DNA of 64,000 bases from Sepiola atlantica. Lineage: Eukaryota; Mollusca; Cephalopoda; Sepiida; Sepiolidae. Each line of letters opens with the position of its first letter. Within the stretch, counting starts at the first letter, position 1. The DNA lies in NCBI GenBank assembly GCA_963556195.1, contig OY744531.1, positions 103,708,142 to 103,772,141 on the forward strand, written 5' to 3'. Under the pieces are notes generated by a model that was not told where the DNA came from, did not search any database, and saw only the letters and a program-made list of their open reading frames with translations. Below, piece after piece: positions 32,900-45,390 of the stretch. The translations under genes were made by a program, and so were the position numbers.

Positions 32900-34680
32900 T
32901 AATACAAAAGATCATATTTTCTTTAATCAGGTGTGGAATGTCCGCAGGCTTTACTGTTTAATCAGCATCCTTTTTTAAAATGTTTGTAATTAACTCCTAC
33001 CTGACCTCGACTAATTCACGTTCCATGAAGATCACATTTCCGTCGCCTTTCGAAGACCGCTTTCAGTTTTGTTCGAACAATTTCCCTCGTCTCGCTACGT
33101 TATTAAATTCTCTTTCCACTGACCCTCACCTTAATAGTTCCCATTTGTGGTATCCATAAACTGGTCTTTCCACATACGGCAAATAAACAAGAAAACGTTT
33201 TTTTTTGTTCTATGTTCGCTGATATTATGATGTCGTTTGAAATAATTCTGATCATACGTTCCACAATTCTGCGAAATTGTTTTCAGTGCATATTCAATTG
33301 CTGCTAATCTAATTTGACATTGAGCGCTTTGGATAGGAAGCCCACCAGAAGCACGCAGTGATAACCGGTGTTCGATAAAATGTAAAATAAAACTTGTATT
33401 ATTATATCAGCAATATACGATGCCATAGTTCGACCGTGAAACGAAATAAGATATTTCAGTTTCTAAAACTTTCATTTCGCAGACTATTATTGGTTATATT
33501 ATAAGTAAAGAAATTCTTACAATTGTATTCAATAAATAAAAATAAGTAATAATTAATTAATACAATGTCCTTTTTCAAAACCAAACTATAAATATCAGGA
33601 AGTTTGATAGGATATCTTGCTTGCTGTGTCGGCCAAGATCAGACTCAAGGCGTTTCTACTAATGATGTCGATCGAGAGGTACTCGTAAAGGTAGGTCAAT
33701 TCACAATTGTGCTCGGTGTGATGCGTCAGTTACAGACCAAGGCTTTTGAGGAAGTCCTGCGTGTCGGGGCCTATCGTTTCACTGGTCTCCACGGCGATTG
33801 TTTGGAACACAAATCTTTTTGAGAAGATCTGCGTATTTGATTGCCTGTGGTCCTCTGCTGACATTGCTGCATAGTCAGGGTTTGTCGCCGATTCTGTTTC
33901 TGACAAGGACGTAAAGTACAGAAATAACTGATTTAATTATTAAATTATTTAATCAAAGTTTAGTTTCGTTGTAGAGATCCCCAGATGCCAGAACACTCTC
34001 TACTCTTATAGCTTGTTTCTTTGGACTGATTGTCCTTAGAATTTCCTCACTTTTTCACAGACTGTACCAACATGCAGACATATAAATGTAACGTGAACAC
34101 ATATCTTGCTACAAAACTCCACACTTCGGATGCCTTATATTAATCTGCCACTTAATCACGGTGACCCCTTACGTCTCAGTGACAAAATGCCTTGATTGTA
34201 AAAAAATGATTTTATATATAGTTTTAAAGATTCAACTCTAATCTGTAATCTGCATTGGTGTGGGACAAAGCTTTCACTTCAAAAAATTTGGAGATTCAAT
34301 TGTAGTTCGATCAATTACACACCGATTCCTGAGCGGTTTATTTATTTAATTGCTTACTTTGGATGAATAAATCGGCAAAAAATAATAAAGTTGCAGCATA
34401 AATATCTCCCACGAGTAAAACTATTACTTATATGATGTTAATAAAGGTATGCAAGTGCTGATAACATTTCCATTGAGCTAAGGACTTTCTATTTCCCCCA
34501 GATACACTTATCAAGAAAAATAGGTTAATTTAGTGCACATCCTGCTTTTGCCGTAGAAACCTTTCTAAAAATATGGTGAATCTGTAATTGCAACACAGAG
34601 GTGTTCAAGCTCCTTACATGTTAAGTCGGAATGATGCTGATCTGAATAGAACAATAACACTGCTATGGGGCAAATTTCAG
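32900..34680. other. No gene recognised
   Basis: No supported feature. An open stretch at 33,604-33,822 has no recognisable family. Confidence 0.4.
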
Positions 34681-34699
34681 AGCTACAAGTTCAACGCTT

Positions 34700-35000
34700 A
34701 AAAGAAAAGCACTCGGAAGACCTCGAAGCGCGCAAACTCACGGCAGTGTGAGACTTTCTGTTACTCAGTCTTGTATACGTTCAGCTCGCAAATATGTCTC
34801 TGCATTGGAATTAGCAGAAGAAGTCTACACATTGATCTGCATTTCCATCCATACAAATTAATAATTGCTCAGAAACTGCACGAACGCGATTGGAAAGATA
34901 GCATTTCATGTTGTGATGCTGTCCTGCAAAAGGTTTCTGTAATGACCCTTCGAGTGATGGACAACATTCAGAAAGCGTCTGCAAGAGCATATAGCGAATA
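34700..35000 (+). pseudogene. DNA-transposon transposase fragment (HTH region)
   Basis: GKSTRKTSKRAN, then GISRRSLHIDLHFHPYKLII and AQKLHERDWKDSISCCDAVL resemble the helix-turn-helix and linker of mariner-like/DUF4817-type transposases common in invertebrates. There the next region would carry the DDE/DDD catalytic residues. That region is absent, and the frame shifts near 34,765-34,790. It is a short, dead fragment. Confidence 0.5.
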
Positions 35001-35009
35001 AAGGTCACA

Positions 35010-35868
35010 ATGTAGAGGGTATAACGTTTGAAACGAAATGTAAAAAAAAAAAACTGAACACATTTGTTTAAACAACAATAGCATTTACTTTTTATGAATC
35101 TTTTTTCCCCTTTCTTTTGTTAACCTTTCAAATGTGGGAGGTATTTCTTCCGTATTCTGTTATCAAAAACTCGTAAACAAAAAATCAAAAACAACAAATA
35201 ATCTAGTAGAATGGAATTTTCAACAGACCCATATACATTTAACGTGGTTAAACTATTTGTAAGACTTATATTTTATAATTTGATTCCGATGAAAGCTGTC
35301 TTATAGCGTATTATGTTGAAAACATCGTAAAAAAATACGTACACTAACCCTAACCCTAATCCGAGGGCGACCCCGTGAAAAAAAAACACGGAATCGCCTA
35401 AGTTTAGCGAAGATATCGGCGGCCATTGTTGTTTTTTTGTGTACGTGTGTCGATGAGACAGCTTTCATGGAGATACAACTCTAAAATAAATAAAAAATCT
35501 TGCAAACAGTTTCCACACGTTAAAAGTATAAAGGTCGGTAGAGAATTTAGTTCGACTGCGTTTGTTATAAGGTATTCTTTGTTTGTTTTCTGTTTGGTTT
35601 ACGAGATCTCGACTGTTAGCTATTCAGTTGATTACCCAATAAATCAATATTGAAAATAATTGAAACAAGAACATATGCGTACATCATGAAAAAAAAAGAT
35701 TGAATTAATTAAAATAGTAACACTTGTTATTCGACTAAGTTATAAAATAATGATAACTTACCCAAGAAATTTAGTTATAAAAAAGGCTGATTGAATGATG
35801 ATTTCATTTGTGAATGAAACACAAAGGTTTCTAACAAATTACTTGCCACAAGTATATTTTAACTCTCT
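35010..35868. other. No gene recognised
   Basis: Contains a telomere-like CTAACCCTAACCCTAA at 35,343-35,360. Nothing else can be supported. Confidence 0.5.
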
Positions 35869-35944
35869 ATCTATATATATATATATATAGATATAATATT
35901 AAATTCCTTTTAATAATATATATATAATATTATATTATTTTTAT
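35869..35944. repeat. Short (TA)n and TA-rich palindrome
   Basis: CTATCTATATATA..TATATAGATA and AATATTAAATTCCTTTTAAT-type self-complementary sequence next to the hammerhead element. Confidence 0.8.
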
Positions 35945-36360
<416 letters not shown>

Positions 36361-36399
36361 TTGTTTTGTAATATAGTAAGAAAAAATCCCAGCAGAGTG

Positions 36400-36981
36400 C
36401 TCGATTAATTGAGAATAAAAATTAAGAGCGTAATATTTATTTATTTATTGGTAAAGAAAAATTAGTACAACATTAGTACTGTCGGTTTCAAGATCAGAAG
36501 GACTTAACCATCCGGCTCTCTTCAGCTTATGTTGTCACCTGTTTTAGGCCTTGAATTAGAATTTAATGTGTTTTTTAACCTCTTTGTTATTTTTTCATGA
36601 ATATAATCCTTACACCCATTTTCTCTCCTTAACATTTTCTAGAAGACACATAATTAACCCTCAAAACAGTAACGGCCAAATATACGCACCTCATAAACAT
36701 TGACTCACGGGATTTGTATAGAAATATTTAAAAAAAATTTTAATTTAAAAAAATCTTTTCCATTTGTAAATCTTAGCTGTTACATTCCACACCCTCCTTT
36801 TGTTCAAAACCTTATTTAATGTCCCTAACACTAATTTTAAACAAATATACATAACATTCTAGGCAAATAACGCATCCAAACGAGAGTGACACGTGACTTC
36901 ACATTTCTGAAACAGGTGACAACAGAAGCTGACTAGAGCCAGATGGTTAAGTCCTTATGAGATTGAAACAAATTTTTCTGT

Positions 36982-36985
<4 letters not shown>
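36400..36985 (-). mobile_element. Non-coding element with inverted hammerhead ends, copy 1
   Basis: A minus-strand hammerhead (36,467-36,535) at the left faces a decayed plus-strand version at ~36,905-36,985 (CTGACTA, GATTGAAACAAA..CTGTAC). The ~350-bp interior is non-coding and TTTAA-rich. (TA)n lies on both outer sides (to 36,360 and from 36,985). A shorter relative is at 50,490-50,760. Confidence 0.65.
36467..36535 (-). ncRNA. Hammerhead ribozyme motif, type I, long stem I
   Basis: Minus strand: stem I ACAACATAAG with CTAATGTTGT (9 of 10 paired, one A-A), core CTGAAGA, ~29-nt stem II region (GAG/CTT outer and GGA/TCC inner pairs), GAAA, stem III AC/GT with loop CGACA, cleavage triplet GTA. 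The long stem I next to an intact core makes chance unlikely. Confidence 0.65.

Positions 36986-37065
<80 letters not shown>
36985..37065. repeat. (TA)n microsatellite
   Basis: About 80 bp of pure TA. Confidence 0.95.
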
Positions 37066-37069
<4 letters not shown>

Positions 37070-37392
37070 AAGGAAGGATGAAGGTAATCCGACGTAATGG
37101 GAAATGAAAAAGGAAAAACCAAAAAGGATGTTTTTTATATATATATTCATCATGCTACTGACTTCACTAAGCCCGGACCTCAGTCCTACTGCTCCCAGCA
37201 GTGGCTACTACTTCTTCCCATCAACCCATCATGTCAACCCATTTGTCATTTTCACGTACTTGCATGACATTTTTCTCAATATTATACTCCTGAAGAAGTC
37301 TTACAAATAAAAGCGAAACGTTGTTGAATATATAAAAAAAATAACCTTTTTGGTTTTTCCTTTTTACTTTCCCATATATATATATATATATA
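37066..37392 (+). repeat. Hammerhead-like repeat with inverted flanks
   Basis: CTGAAGA (37,290-37,296), stem GTCTT/AAAGC (weaker than at 27.4 kb) and GAAACG (37,315-37,320). The GGAAAAACCAAAAAGG block near 37,110 is the reverse complement of CCTTTTTGGTTTTTCC near 37,347, so the motif sits in a partial inverted repeat. It ends in a short TA run (37,373-37,392). Confidence 0.6.
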
Positions 37393-37399
37393 CGGAGGC

Positions 37400-38315
37400 A
37401 ACCAAAGCTAGATAGACGTACACAAATATGAATATATATTATAGATCGACATGTTGGTAAGTAGATAGACAGAAAAAACATGAGAAAGCAAGTAAGAAAA
37501 AAGTGCAAAACTGAAATACTAAGGAACCGACAATCGTGTAATAAAGCTTTCTGTCTTATTTCAGTGATTTCCCTTTTCGAACAAAAACTATTCATTTGAA
37601 AAAAAGAATAAAAATAAATATATAATCACGAGAACCGTTGCCATTTTTTAAAAAGAAGTTTCCATGTAAAGAGGGAAAAAAGTAAAGCATCAATAGTTGA
37701 GTGTTCTTCAAGAGTATAATTTGATTCCGTCTCGTTTTCCCGGCTTTTTCTTTTCTCCAGCTACGCCATTATTTTCTGATTCCAGAAAGAAAACAATACT
37801 TGCTAATGTCTCAGACCTAATCACAGTGTCACGAAACGCATCTTGAATATCTTTCCTAGATCGAACTGTTATTATGGGTCCTGTCACTGACGTGCTTGGT
37901 TGGAAGATAGAACAAGGCACTGGTACCAGAGAGATCCACGTTCATAAAAAAAATTGAGTCATGTTTATATTACGTTTGTCAAAGAATAACTATAGAAGGA
38001 ATACAAATAACAGCAATTCGTCTCTATATAAATAAAATACACACACACACAAATACACACCACTCGGTCATATTTTTTATCTGTTACTTTTGATAATGAG
38101 AGGTTCCACTCTCGAAAATTAAAGTTTACCCTTTTCCGGACCTTTTAAATTGCTTGACAGCAAACTTTTTTCTATTTACTGTTCTGGTATTAAAACCGTG
38201 AAATATTAATAAATTGATTTGAGATTCCATTCATATTATCTCTTCTCATTTATTTGTTGCATCTGTTCCACCTTCCGGTACCTATATCGCATCGCTCCTG
38301 TCTCGGATTACGAAC
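37400..38315. other. No gene recognised
   Basis: No supported feature. Confidence 0.45.
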
Positions 38316-38319
38316 TTAC

Positions 38320-38357
<38 letters not shown>

Positions 38358-38358
38358 A

Positions 38359-38397
<39 letters not shown>

Positions 38398-38457
38398 TGT
38401 TGAATATAAGAGATAACTCATGTCTAGATATCATATATATATATATATATATATATC
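38320..38457. repeat. (CT)n(TA)n and (TA)n
   Basis: CT run and TA run to 38,397, and another TA run at 38,430-38,457. Confidence 0.95.
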
Positions 38458-38717
38458 TAGGCAGCATCTTCCTTTGCAGACAATTATTGTTGAATATGAG
38501 AGACAACTTATGTCTAGATATCAGTTGGTAGATCCTTTCAATAGTCCGAATTAAGATCTTAGTTTCGGAGGGGAATTGGCTGATGAATTTGCAAAATTTG
38601 AATTTGTCTCCCAAGTACTTTTGGACCCATCTGGGTCCAAAGGATATCTAGACATGAGTTGTCTTTTATATTCAACAATACTTGCCTTCAAGAGAAGATG
38701 CTGCCTAGATATACATA
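38398..38717. repeat. Inverted repeat, ~65-bp arms
   Basis: CTAGGCAGCATCTTC..ATTGTTGAATATGAGAGACA at 38,457-38,522 is mirrored at 38,645-38,717. The first arm is also partly duplicated directly at 38,398-38,432. A related single piece is at 28,065-28,125. Confidence 0.85.
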
Positions 38718-38911
38718 TACATATATGTATATATATGTAAATATGTATGTATATATATACGTATATATATATATGCATATATATATATATATGCATATAT
38801 ATATATATATATATATATTGTAGTTGAAGTAATTACTGAAAATTAATACATAAACAATTATATCTCCTTATAACATTTTATATGGATACATGAAATGATA
38901 ATAATAATAAT

Positions 38912-38970
<59 letters not shown>
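38705..38970. repeat. TA/TATG/TACG-rich and (TA)n tracts
   Basis: TATATGTATA variants 38,705-38,819 and (AAT)n(TA)n 38,899-38,970. Confidence 0.9.
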
Positions 38971-38973
<3 letters not shown>

Positions 38974-38974
38974 G

Positions 38975-39462
<488 letters not shown>

Positions 39463-39479
39463 CCCCCGCTATCAAATAA

Positions 39480-40520
39480 TGACGATATGGTCTGCACGGC
39501 AACTGATCAGGCTGTACTAATGGCCAAGCGTTTCGCCTTAAACTCCACTTTGGACTTAGCAAACCATCCCCTCCGTAAATTCCTATTGCGGACTGAAGCC
39601 ACACTATAGAACCTGGTCATCACCCGATCTCAGGTCAAAGTCATCATAAAAAAACCTTGATGCTTCCAAAGCATGTGGGCCTGATCTTATACCAGTAATA
39701 GTAATAAAGAAATGCTCTACTGAGCTGGCTCCTGTCCTCTCCAAACTATACAACAAATTCCTTGCTGAATCTTGTTTCCCTGATAGTTGGAGAATTCCTC
39801 TGTTGTACCAGTATTCAAGAATTCTGGAGATAGAACTGATCCTCTAAACTACCGCTCAATCAGTCTACTTTGCTAAAATCTTTGAATCATTAATCAATCT
39901 AGCAATCCAGCACGTAGTTAAATGCTAAACCTCTTTTTGATCATACATACGGATTTAGACAATCACGATCTACCGCATATATCTTAACGGTCATCTCTGA
40001 ACGCATATATTATACACTGGACAAGGCAGGTGAAGCTAGGGCAGTAGCGCTTGATATATCCAAAGCCTTTGACAAGGTCTGGCATGAAGGGCTTCTCTTA
40101 AAACTTCACTCATATGGTATTACTAGACAAATATTTAATATAGTTAAATCCTTCCAAACAAAAACAAAAATCCAGGTCATCCTCGATGGCCGTTCATCTA
40201 AGCAACATGACATAATGCTGGTGTACCCCAGGGATCCATCCTTGGACCTCCCCTTTTCTTGATTTTTATTACTGACCTCCCTGATGTCATTGAGACTGAG
40301 ATAGGAATATATTGTCTGACGACAACACGCTATACTCTCGTCATGTGAGCAAAACCAACGCGCACATATCTGCGGCAATAGCTGAATCCTTAGAAAATGA
40401 CCACCAGTCTGTAGTGGAATGGGGTAAAAAATGGATGGTAACTTTTAATGCCGCAAAGACAAAGCTACTTACCTCCAATTTTCTATTTTGTATTTTTTCT
40501 AGCTTGATCAGTTACTCCCC
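39480..40520 (+). pseudogene. Non-LTR retrotransposon reverse transcriptase, decayed
   Basis: Fragments in changing frames follow the RT order: TATDQAVLMAKRFALNSTLD (upstream linker), SKACGPDLIPVIVIKKCSTE, TYGFRQSRSTAYILTVISER, ALDISKAFDKVWHEGLLLKL and HSYGITRQIFNIVKSF. A GSILGPPLF-like stretch and SDDNTLYSRHVSKTN (catalytic YADD box altered to SDD) follow, then SVVEWGKKWMVTFNAAKTKL. Multiple stops and frameshifts make it non-functional. It is of jockey/CR1-like type by eye. The (CA)n(TA)n tract at 39,340 abuts its 5' side. Confidence 0.85.
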
Positions 40521-40529
40521 CCACACTCT

Positions 40530-41005
40530 CAATAATGTGTAACTAATAAAATAGCACATGTGATGAAGTGGTCTATTTTCGTGAAAGTTTGTTATATCGA
40601 CTTCCTTATTATTTTTGATTTAAACACTATAACAAAACTTACCATCCTCGATATTAGAAAGACTGGATGGAGTAGCCTTTCACCGTTTGCTAGCCTGAAC
40701 CAAAAGTTTGGAGATACGGAACGACCCGATCGTCAAGATCCCGCTCTCAACCTCAAAGAAATGTTAAGTATGATATTTCGTATCATTGTGGATGCATTAG
40801 TACCCTAGGTGTAGCTAGTATGTAATTCTTTAACCTTCGGAGATCCATTTTTATTTATATAGTGTACCCTACAGGGGAGTTTACCCTCTCATAAAAACCT
40901 TTTTAGATTTCATCCTTCTAAGTGTCTAGCTATACTTGTCACAAACGAATCCGATTGCTGGTACAGGTAAATGTTACGCGATCAAATACTATCTGTAAAG
41001 ACACC
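40530..41005. other. No gene recognised
   Basis: No supported feature between the LINE remnant and the repeat at 41.0 kb. Confidence 0.45.
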
Positions 41006-41011
41006 AGACAG

Positions 41012-41430
41012 ATGTGATACAATGAAGGCCGCGAGGATAGGAAGTGACTAATCGACAGAGACAAACGAACATGCGGGAGTGGTCAGTAATGAAGGCCGCG
41101 AGGATAGGAAGTGACTCATCGACAGAGATAAAAGAAAATGCGGGAGTGGTCAGTTTCCATTGTTTATCACAGGTGACTCAGAAAAGAATACCGGACACGA
41201 TATTTGGGGTGACGGTGTTTTGCGATAGTTTGACGACAGTGAGGTAGGTTAGTTTTACGACAGTTTGACGACAGTAAGGTTTATGGCAAAAAGTTAACGA
41301 GTTTGGTTTTCGGGGAGAAGCCGAGCAGTTAGGATCAGAACCTCCCCAGAGAGCGGATCGGGAAAACGATGAGATGAGCTGACGACTTGAGAAACGACAA
41401 TGGGGGTCTCGACAGTCCGCGACGGTGTCA
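41012..41430 (+). repeat. Unclassified repeat, second copy, with internal duplication
   Basis: Same element as 29,590-29,960. Here the first ~62 bp (ATGAAGGCCGCGAGGATAGG to GCGGGAGTGGTCAGT) are tandemly duplicated at 41,022-41,083 and 41,087-41,150. Confidence 0.7.
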
Positions 41431-41739
41431 CACACACTCATAGTTCCAACTAAATTCTACACAACGTATATGTGTTTGTGTTCTTTCTTGAGAATTGAGT
41501 TTCTTTATTTAACTTGTGGACCAGTGCTGTGCCCTCGACGATTCGTCAGTGGATAGACGACTCGGCTAGACGATGAAGAAAAGAATGCCACGGGCACACA
41601 ACGTTGGGGTTGACGGTCGTCGAGTGGGCAACATGGTACTACACAGAGATTATTCGTTATATCATTTCGATGATTTCCTATTTAGTCCGTTTCATTCGAA
41701 GATAAAATAACTAATGAGTTTCCTACCCGCCATTTTTGT

Positions 41740-42058
41740 ACTTTTTTTACAATATATATTGTACATCATTATTTACAATACATATTATACATCATTATTT
41801 ACAACATATATATCATATATCATTATTTACAATAAATATTATACATCATTATTTACAACATATATATCATATATCATTATTTACAATAAATATTATACAT
41901 CATTATTTACAATATATATTATACATCATTATTTACAATATATATTATACATCATTATTTACAATATGTATTATACATCATTATTTACAATATAAATTAT
42001 ACATAATTATTTACAATATATATTATATCTCATTATTTACAATATATATTATACATCA
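41740..42058. repeat. 26-bp minisatellite
   Basis: About 12 units of ATCATTATTTACAATATATA plus TTATAC. Open frames here (YTSLFTIYI) reflect the repeat. Confidence 0.95.
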
Positions 42059-42059
42059 A

Positions 42060-42355
42060 TTAAAGACCATCCCCCAAATTTCAGTTGCTTTTAGTTTTAG
42101 ATTTTCATTAAATGTAATCCATAGTTATTAGATAACAATTAAATAAAATTCCCTGAACTTCAATTTCTTCTAAAGACCCCTTAAGCTTAAGCCTTAAACT
42201 TTAGACATTTTCTAAAGTCTAAATCGTGAAATACATTTTGATCAACATTAGATTAAGGATTCTAATCATATGAGTTAGTATTACTTTATCTAAATTTTCA
42301 TTAAAAAAAGTTGTGAAAAACTGTTCTGCTCAGGGAATTGAGCGTTTTCCTCTCG

Positions 42356-42356
<1 letters not shown>
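42060..42356. other. No gene recognised
   Basis: No supported feature. Confidence 0.5.

Positions 42357-42417
<61 letters not shown>
42357..42417. repeat. (TA)n microsatellite
   Basis: Pure TA run directly upstream of the tRNA-like/hammerhead element copy 2. Confidence 0.95.
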
Positions 42418-42420
<3 letters not shown>

Positions 42421-42670
42421 GATGCTCTGACTCTGTCGTTGAGTGCTATCGAATGTTTAGGTGTCTATACTCGCCGCTTTCAGTATAAATATCACTTAAT
42501 TTCTTTGTTATCACGTGGCAATCTCTCGTGGCCAAATGAAACTAGGTGAACGGTTACAGATTCAAGGTGTATCTGTGAACTGGGTTCGCGCCCTATGACC
42601 GTATTTGATTGTTACTTTCCCATGCTGATAGGATCCATAAACTCGAAACGAAGTCGTACGTAGGTAAAAG
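42418..42670 (+). mobile_element. tRNA-like SINE with decayed hammerhead, copy 2
   Basis: Parallel over its whole length to the minus strand of 35,945-36,195. B box GGGTTCGCGCCC is at ~42,583-42,594. The hammerhead core reads CTGATAG (42,624-42,630), while GAAACG (42,645-42,650) and the GTCGTACGTAGG tail are kept. Stem I has a mismatch (CCATG/CGTAGG). It is likely inactive. Confidence 0.7.
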
Positions 42671-42719
42671 TATGTAAACAAATTTTTAAAAAGTAATTTT
42701 ATATTATATATATATATAA

Positions 42720-43221
42720 ATATATATCTCTTTACGTTTTTTGTTCATTTTACTTCAGTCGAAGTTCTCACAAATCAAGCGGCCCCTCCCTGGTCCTAAC
42801 ACTAGATACCTATATGAGATACATCGATATTCGAATATTCTATTAAAGTTTTCTTTTATCTCTCAAACGTTGAGTTAGTAAAGAATTTAAGAACATTAAT
42901 TTTGCTCTCTCAAATTTACCTGTTAACTAAGTTATGGTATATCTTTCTTTTGGTCTCTTAGTCTTACCGGATTCCAGGACAAGAATTCATCTAGTCTGGT
43001 GGAGTATCAAGCTAAGTGTTGTTACTTGGGGAAGGTGCACCATTCCGCGTATGAGCTGATGTATAGCAATATCGAGAGGAGCTTATTTGGGCTTAGAATA
43101 CTATGTTATGTTGAATATTTGGCCATGGTTAACTTGTAGGGTGAAGTATCCACATATCAGGTTGGCCTGAACAGCCCTCGTACAGAGAGACCGAAGACAC
43201 TCGAGAATGATGTCTAGTAAA
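42720..43221 (+). repeat. ~0.5-kb direct repeat, copy 1
   Basis: CGAAGTTCTCACAAATC, ATATGAGATACAT, CAAACGTTGAGTTAGTAAAG, TTTTGGTCTCTTAGTCTTAC and ACAGAGAGACCGAAGACA are all repeated in order at 43,745-44,240. No known protein is seen. Confidence 0.8.
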
Positions 43222-43740
43222 CAATTCAAACTCTCCAGTAGATATTTCAAACTCTCCATGTAGGTAATTCAAACTCTCCAGTAGGTATTTCAAACTCTCC
43301 AGTAGATATTTCAAACTCTCCATGTAGGTAATTCAAACTCTCCAGTAGGTATTTCAAACTCTCCAGTAGATATTTCAAACTCTCCATGTAGGTATTTCAA
43401 ACTCTCCAGTAGGTATTTCAAACTCTCCAGTAGATATTTCAAACTCTCCATGTAGGTATTTCAAACTCTCCAGTAGATATTTCAAACTCTCCATGTAGGT
43501 ATTTCAAACTCTCCAGTAGATATTTCAAACTCTCCAGTAGGTATTTCAAACTCTCCAGTAGATATTTCAAACTCTCCATGTAGGTATTTCAAACTCTCCA
43601 GTAGATATTTCAAACTCTCCATGTAGGTAATTCAAACTCTCCAGTAGGTAATTCAAACTCTCCAGTAGGTATTTCAAACTCTCCAGTAGATATTTCAAAC
43701 TCTCCATGTAGGTAATTCAAACTCTCTCTATATAATTCAA
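43222..43740. repeat. 21/22-bp minisatellite
   Basis: About 24 units of AAACTCTCCAGTAGATATTTC or AAACTCTCCATGTAGGTAATTC variants, alternating in a partly regular pattern. It lies exactly between the two ~0.5-kb direct repeats and begins where copy 1 ends. Confidence 0.95.
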
Positions 43741-43744
43741 ACTA

Positions 43745-44240
43745 TAGATATACATTTTTTGTTTAATTTTTCTTCACTCGAAGTTCTCAGAAATCTAGGG
43801 GCCCCTTCCTGGGCTAACACTTGATCTTTATATGAGATACATAGTTATTTGAATATTCAAGTAAAATTCTCCTTTAACTGTAAAACGTTGAGTTAGTAAA
43901 GAAGCTAAGAACATTAGTTTTCATATCCCCAATTGATCAGTTTACTATGTTATAGTATATATTTCTTTTGGTCTCTTGGTCTTATCGAATTCCAGGAAAA
44001 TAATTCATCTGTTCTGGTGGAGTTACTTTAGACAACATCACTAAGAGAAGGTGTACTATTTCTCGTATAAGCATGTAGCCAAACCGATGGGATCTTATTT
44101 GGACCTCGAATACTATGCCATTTTGAATATTTGGTCAGGGTAAACTTGTAGGGTGAAGTATGTTCATGCAAGGTTGTCCTGACAAACCCTTGCGCAGAGA
44201 GACCGAAGACAACCGAGGGTGGTGTCTAGTAGCTAATTCA
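43745..44240 (+). repeat. ~0.5-kb direct repeat, copy 2
   Basis: Diverged copy of 42,720-43,221. After its GTGTCTAGTAG end only one unit-like CTAATTCAA is present, so the minisatellite did not expand here. Confidence 0.8.
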
Positions 44241-44244
44241 ATAG

Positions 44245-44640
44245 GACTTTAAACAGCTCGAAAATAATAGAAACTGATACCCAAGCGGAGGGACATCGTC
44301 TATCTTTAATCTGACGAATAAACCCATGGGAAATACGTTAATGATTCATTGGATCACGTTTCGTTTATTTACTAGAGAGACACCTTGTCCTATTTAGTTG
44401 TCGTCACAGGAGAATTGAAGGCATCGGTGAGAGCTCGCATAGAGACAGATAATTGTGAATAAAAAAAGCAAAGGTGTGCATATATGGAAGGTGGAAGACA
44501 CCGTGCGCCAATCGAGAAGGTGAAAAGTACACGATCGACTAAACCTTGATTTGACTTATTATCGACAGCTTGTACGGGTTCTCATCTACAGGAACGTGTT
44601 TAGTCTCATGCAGTTATCTATATAAAAACTAGGGGTATAT
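44245..44640. other. No gene recognised
   Basis: No supported feature. Confidence 0.5.
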
Positions 44641-44641
44641 G

Positions 44642-45087
44642 TTACGAGACTCAGCAGAGGCGCGAACGGGGTCCAAAAAAAGAACGAGAAAGGGTTTAAA
44701 AACATAAATTTGCAACAAGTGAAGTTGACCTACGACGAGAATAGATATTTTTCTACTTACCTATGTAATTTGTTTTTATTTTTACGTATCATAAATGGGT
44801 TTTCATTAGATGTAAAAAAAAAAATGTCTTGTTTTTTTTTCCAACGTTTTCACAAAAATCAATATGGCCGCTCCAGGTGCATTTGTTAGTAATCCCCCCA
44901 AATCGGCCATGTTTTTTTTCGAAATTACGGTGTCAAAACTATTGATTTCTAATAAATAGCACTTCAAACGGGTTTAAAATACAAACAAGTATCACATGCA
45001 AGTTTGAAATTAACTTTTACAGCTTACAGTTACTTTTATTTGTTGTAATTTGTTTTTTTTGCGTTTTTACTCTGCTGAGTCTCGTAA
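44642..45087. mobile_element. MITE-like element with 18-bp perfect terminal inverted repeats
   Basis: TTACGAGACTCAGCAGAG at 44,642-44,659 is exactly inverted at 45,070-45,087. The ~410-bp interior is non-coding with poly-A/T runs. If the outer TA is the target duplication, the inverted repeat is CGAGACTCAGCAGAG and the layout fits a Tc1/mariner-type non-autonomous element. The class is an inference. Confidence 0.75.
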
Positions 45088-45298
45088 AAGATTCCCAAAA
45101 CTAGTGTACATCCTTCTTAAATAATTATGGAACACATGCTTCGCCAGTGTTTGCACGTATATTCATAGGACATTATAGAATTTCGTCCGTAATTTTATTT
45201 TCCATTTATAAATTATTATTACGTTTTCTGTTCGAATCGCAGTTTCGTCTCGGAATTTCTTTTCTACTTTGTTTATACGTTATCTAATGTTATTTAAT

Positions 45299-45337
45299 CT
45301 TAATTAATTAATTAATTAATTAATTAATTAATTAATA
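45299..45337. repeat. (TTAA)n microsatellite
   Basis: About nine TTAA repeats. Confidence 0.9.
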
Positions 45338-45390
45338 GTTTCCTAATTCTAAAAGATGTATAAATATTATGAACGCTGATTTGAAAAAAT

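Noticed and set aside
33604..33822. Plus-strand open frame starting MIGYLACCVGQDQ
   Set aside because: No similarity recognised and no gene context.
37708..37920. Minus-strand open frame with TGPIITVRSRKDIQDAF
   Set aside because: Looks protein-like, but no family is recognised, the acceptor is weak, and there is no partner exon nearby.
38560..38625. CTGATGA..GAATTTGTC as hammerhead
   Set aside because: The GAAA box is altered and stem I is out of register.
41714..42131. Open frames over the 26-bp minisatellite
   Set aside because: Two frames are open at once and both are made of the repeat.
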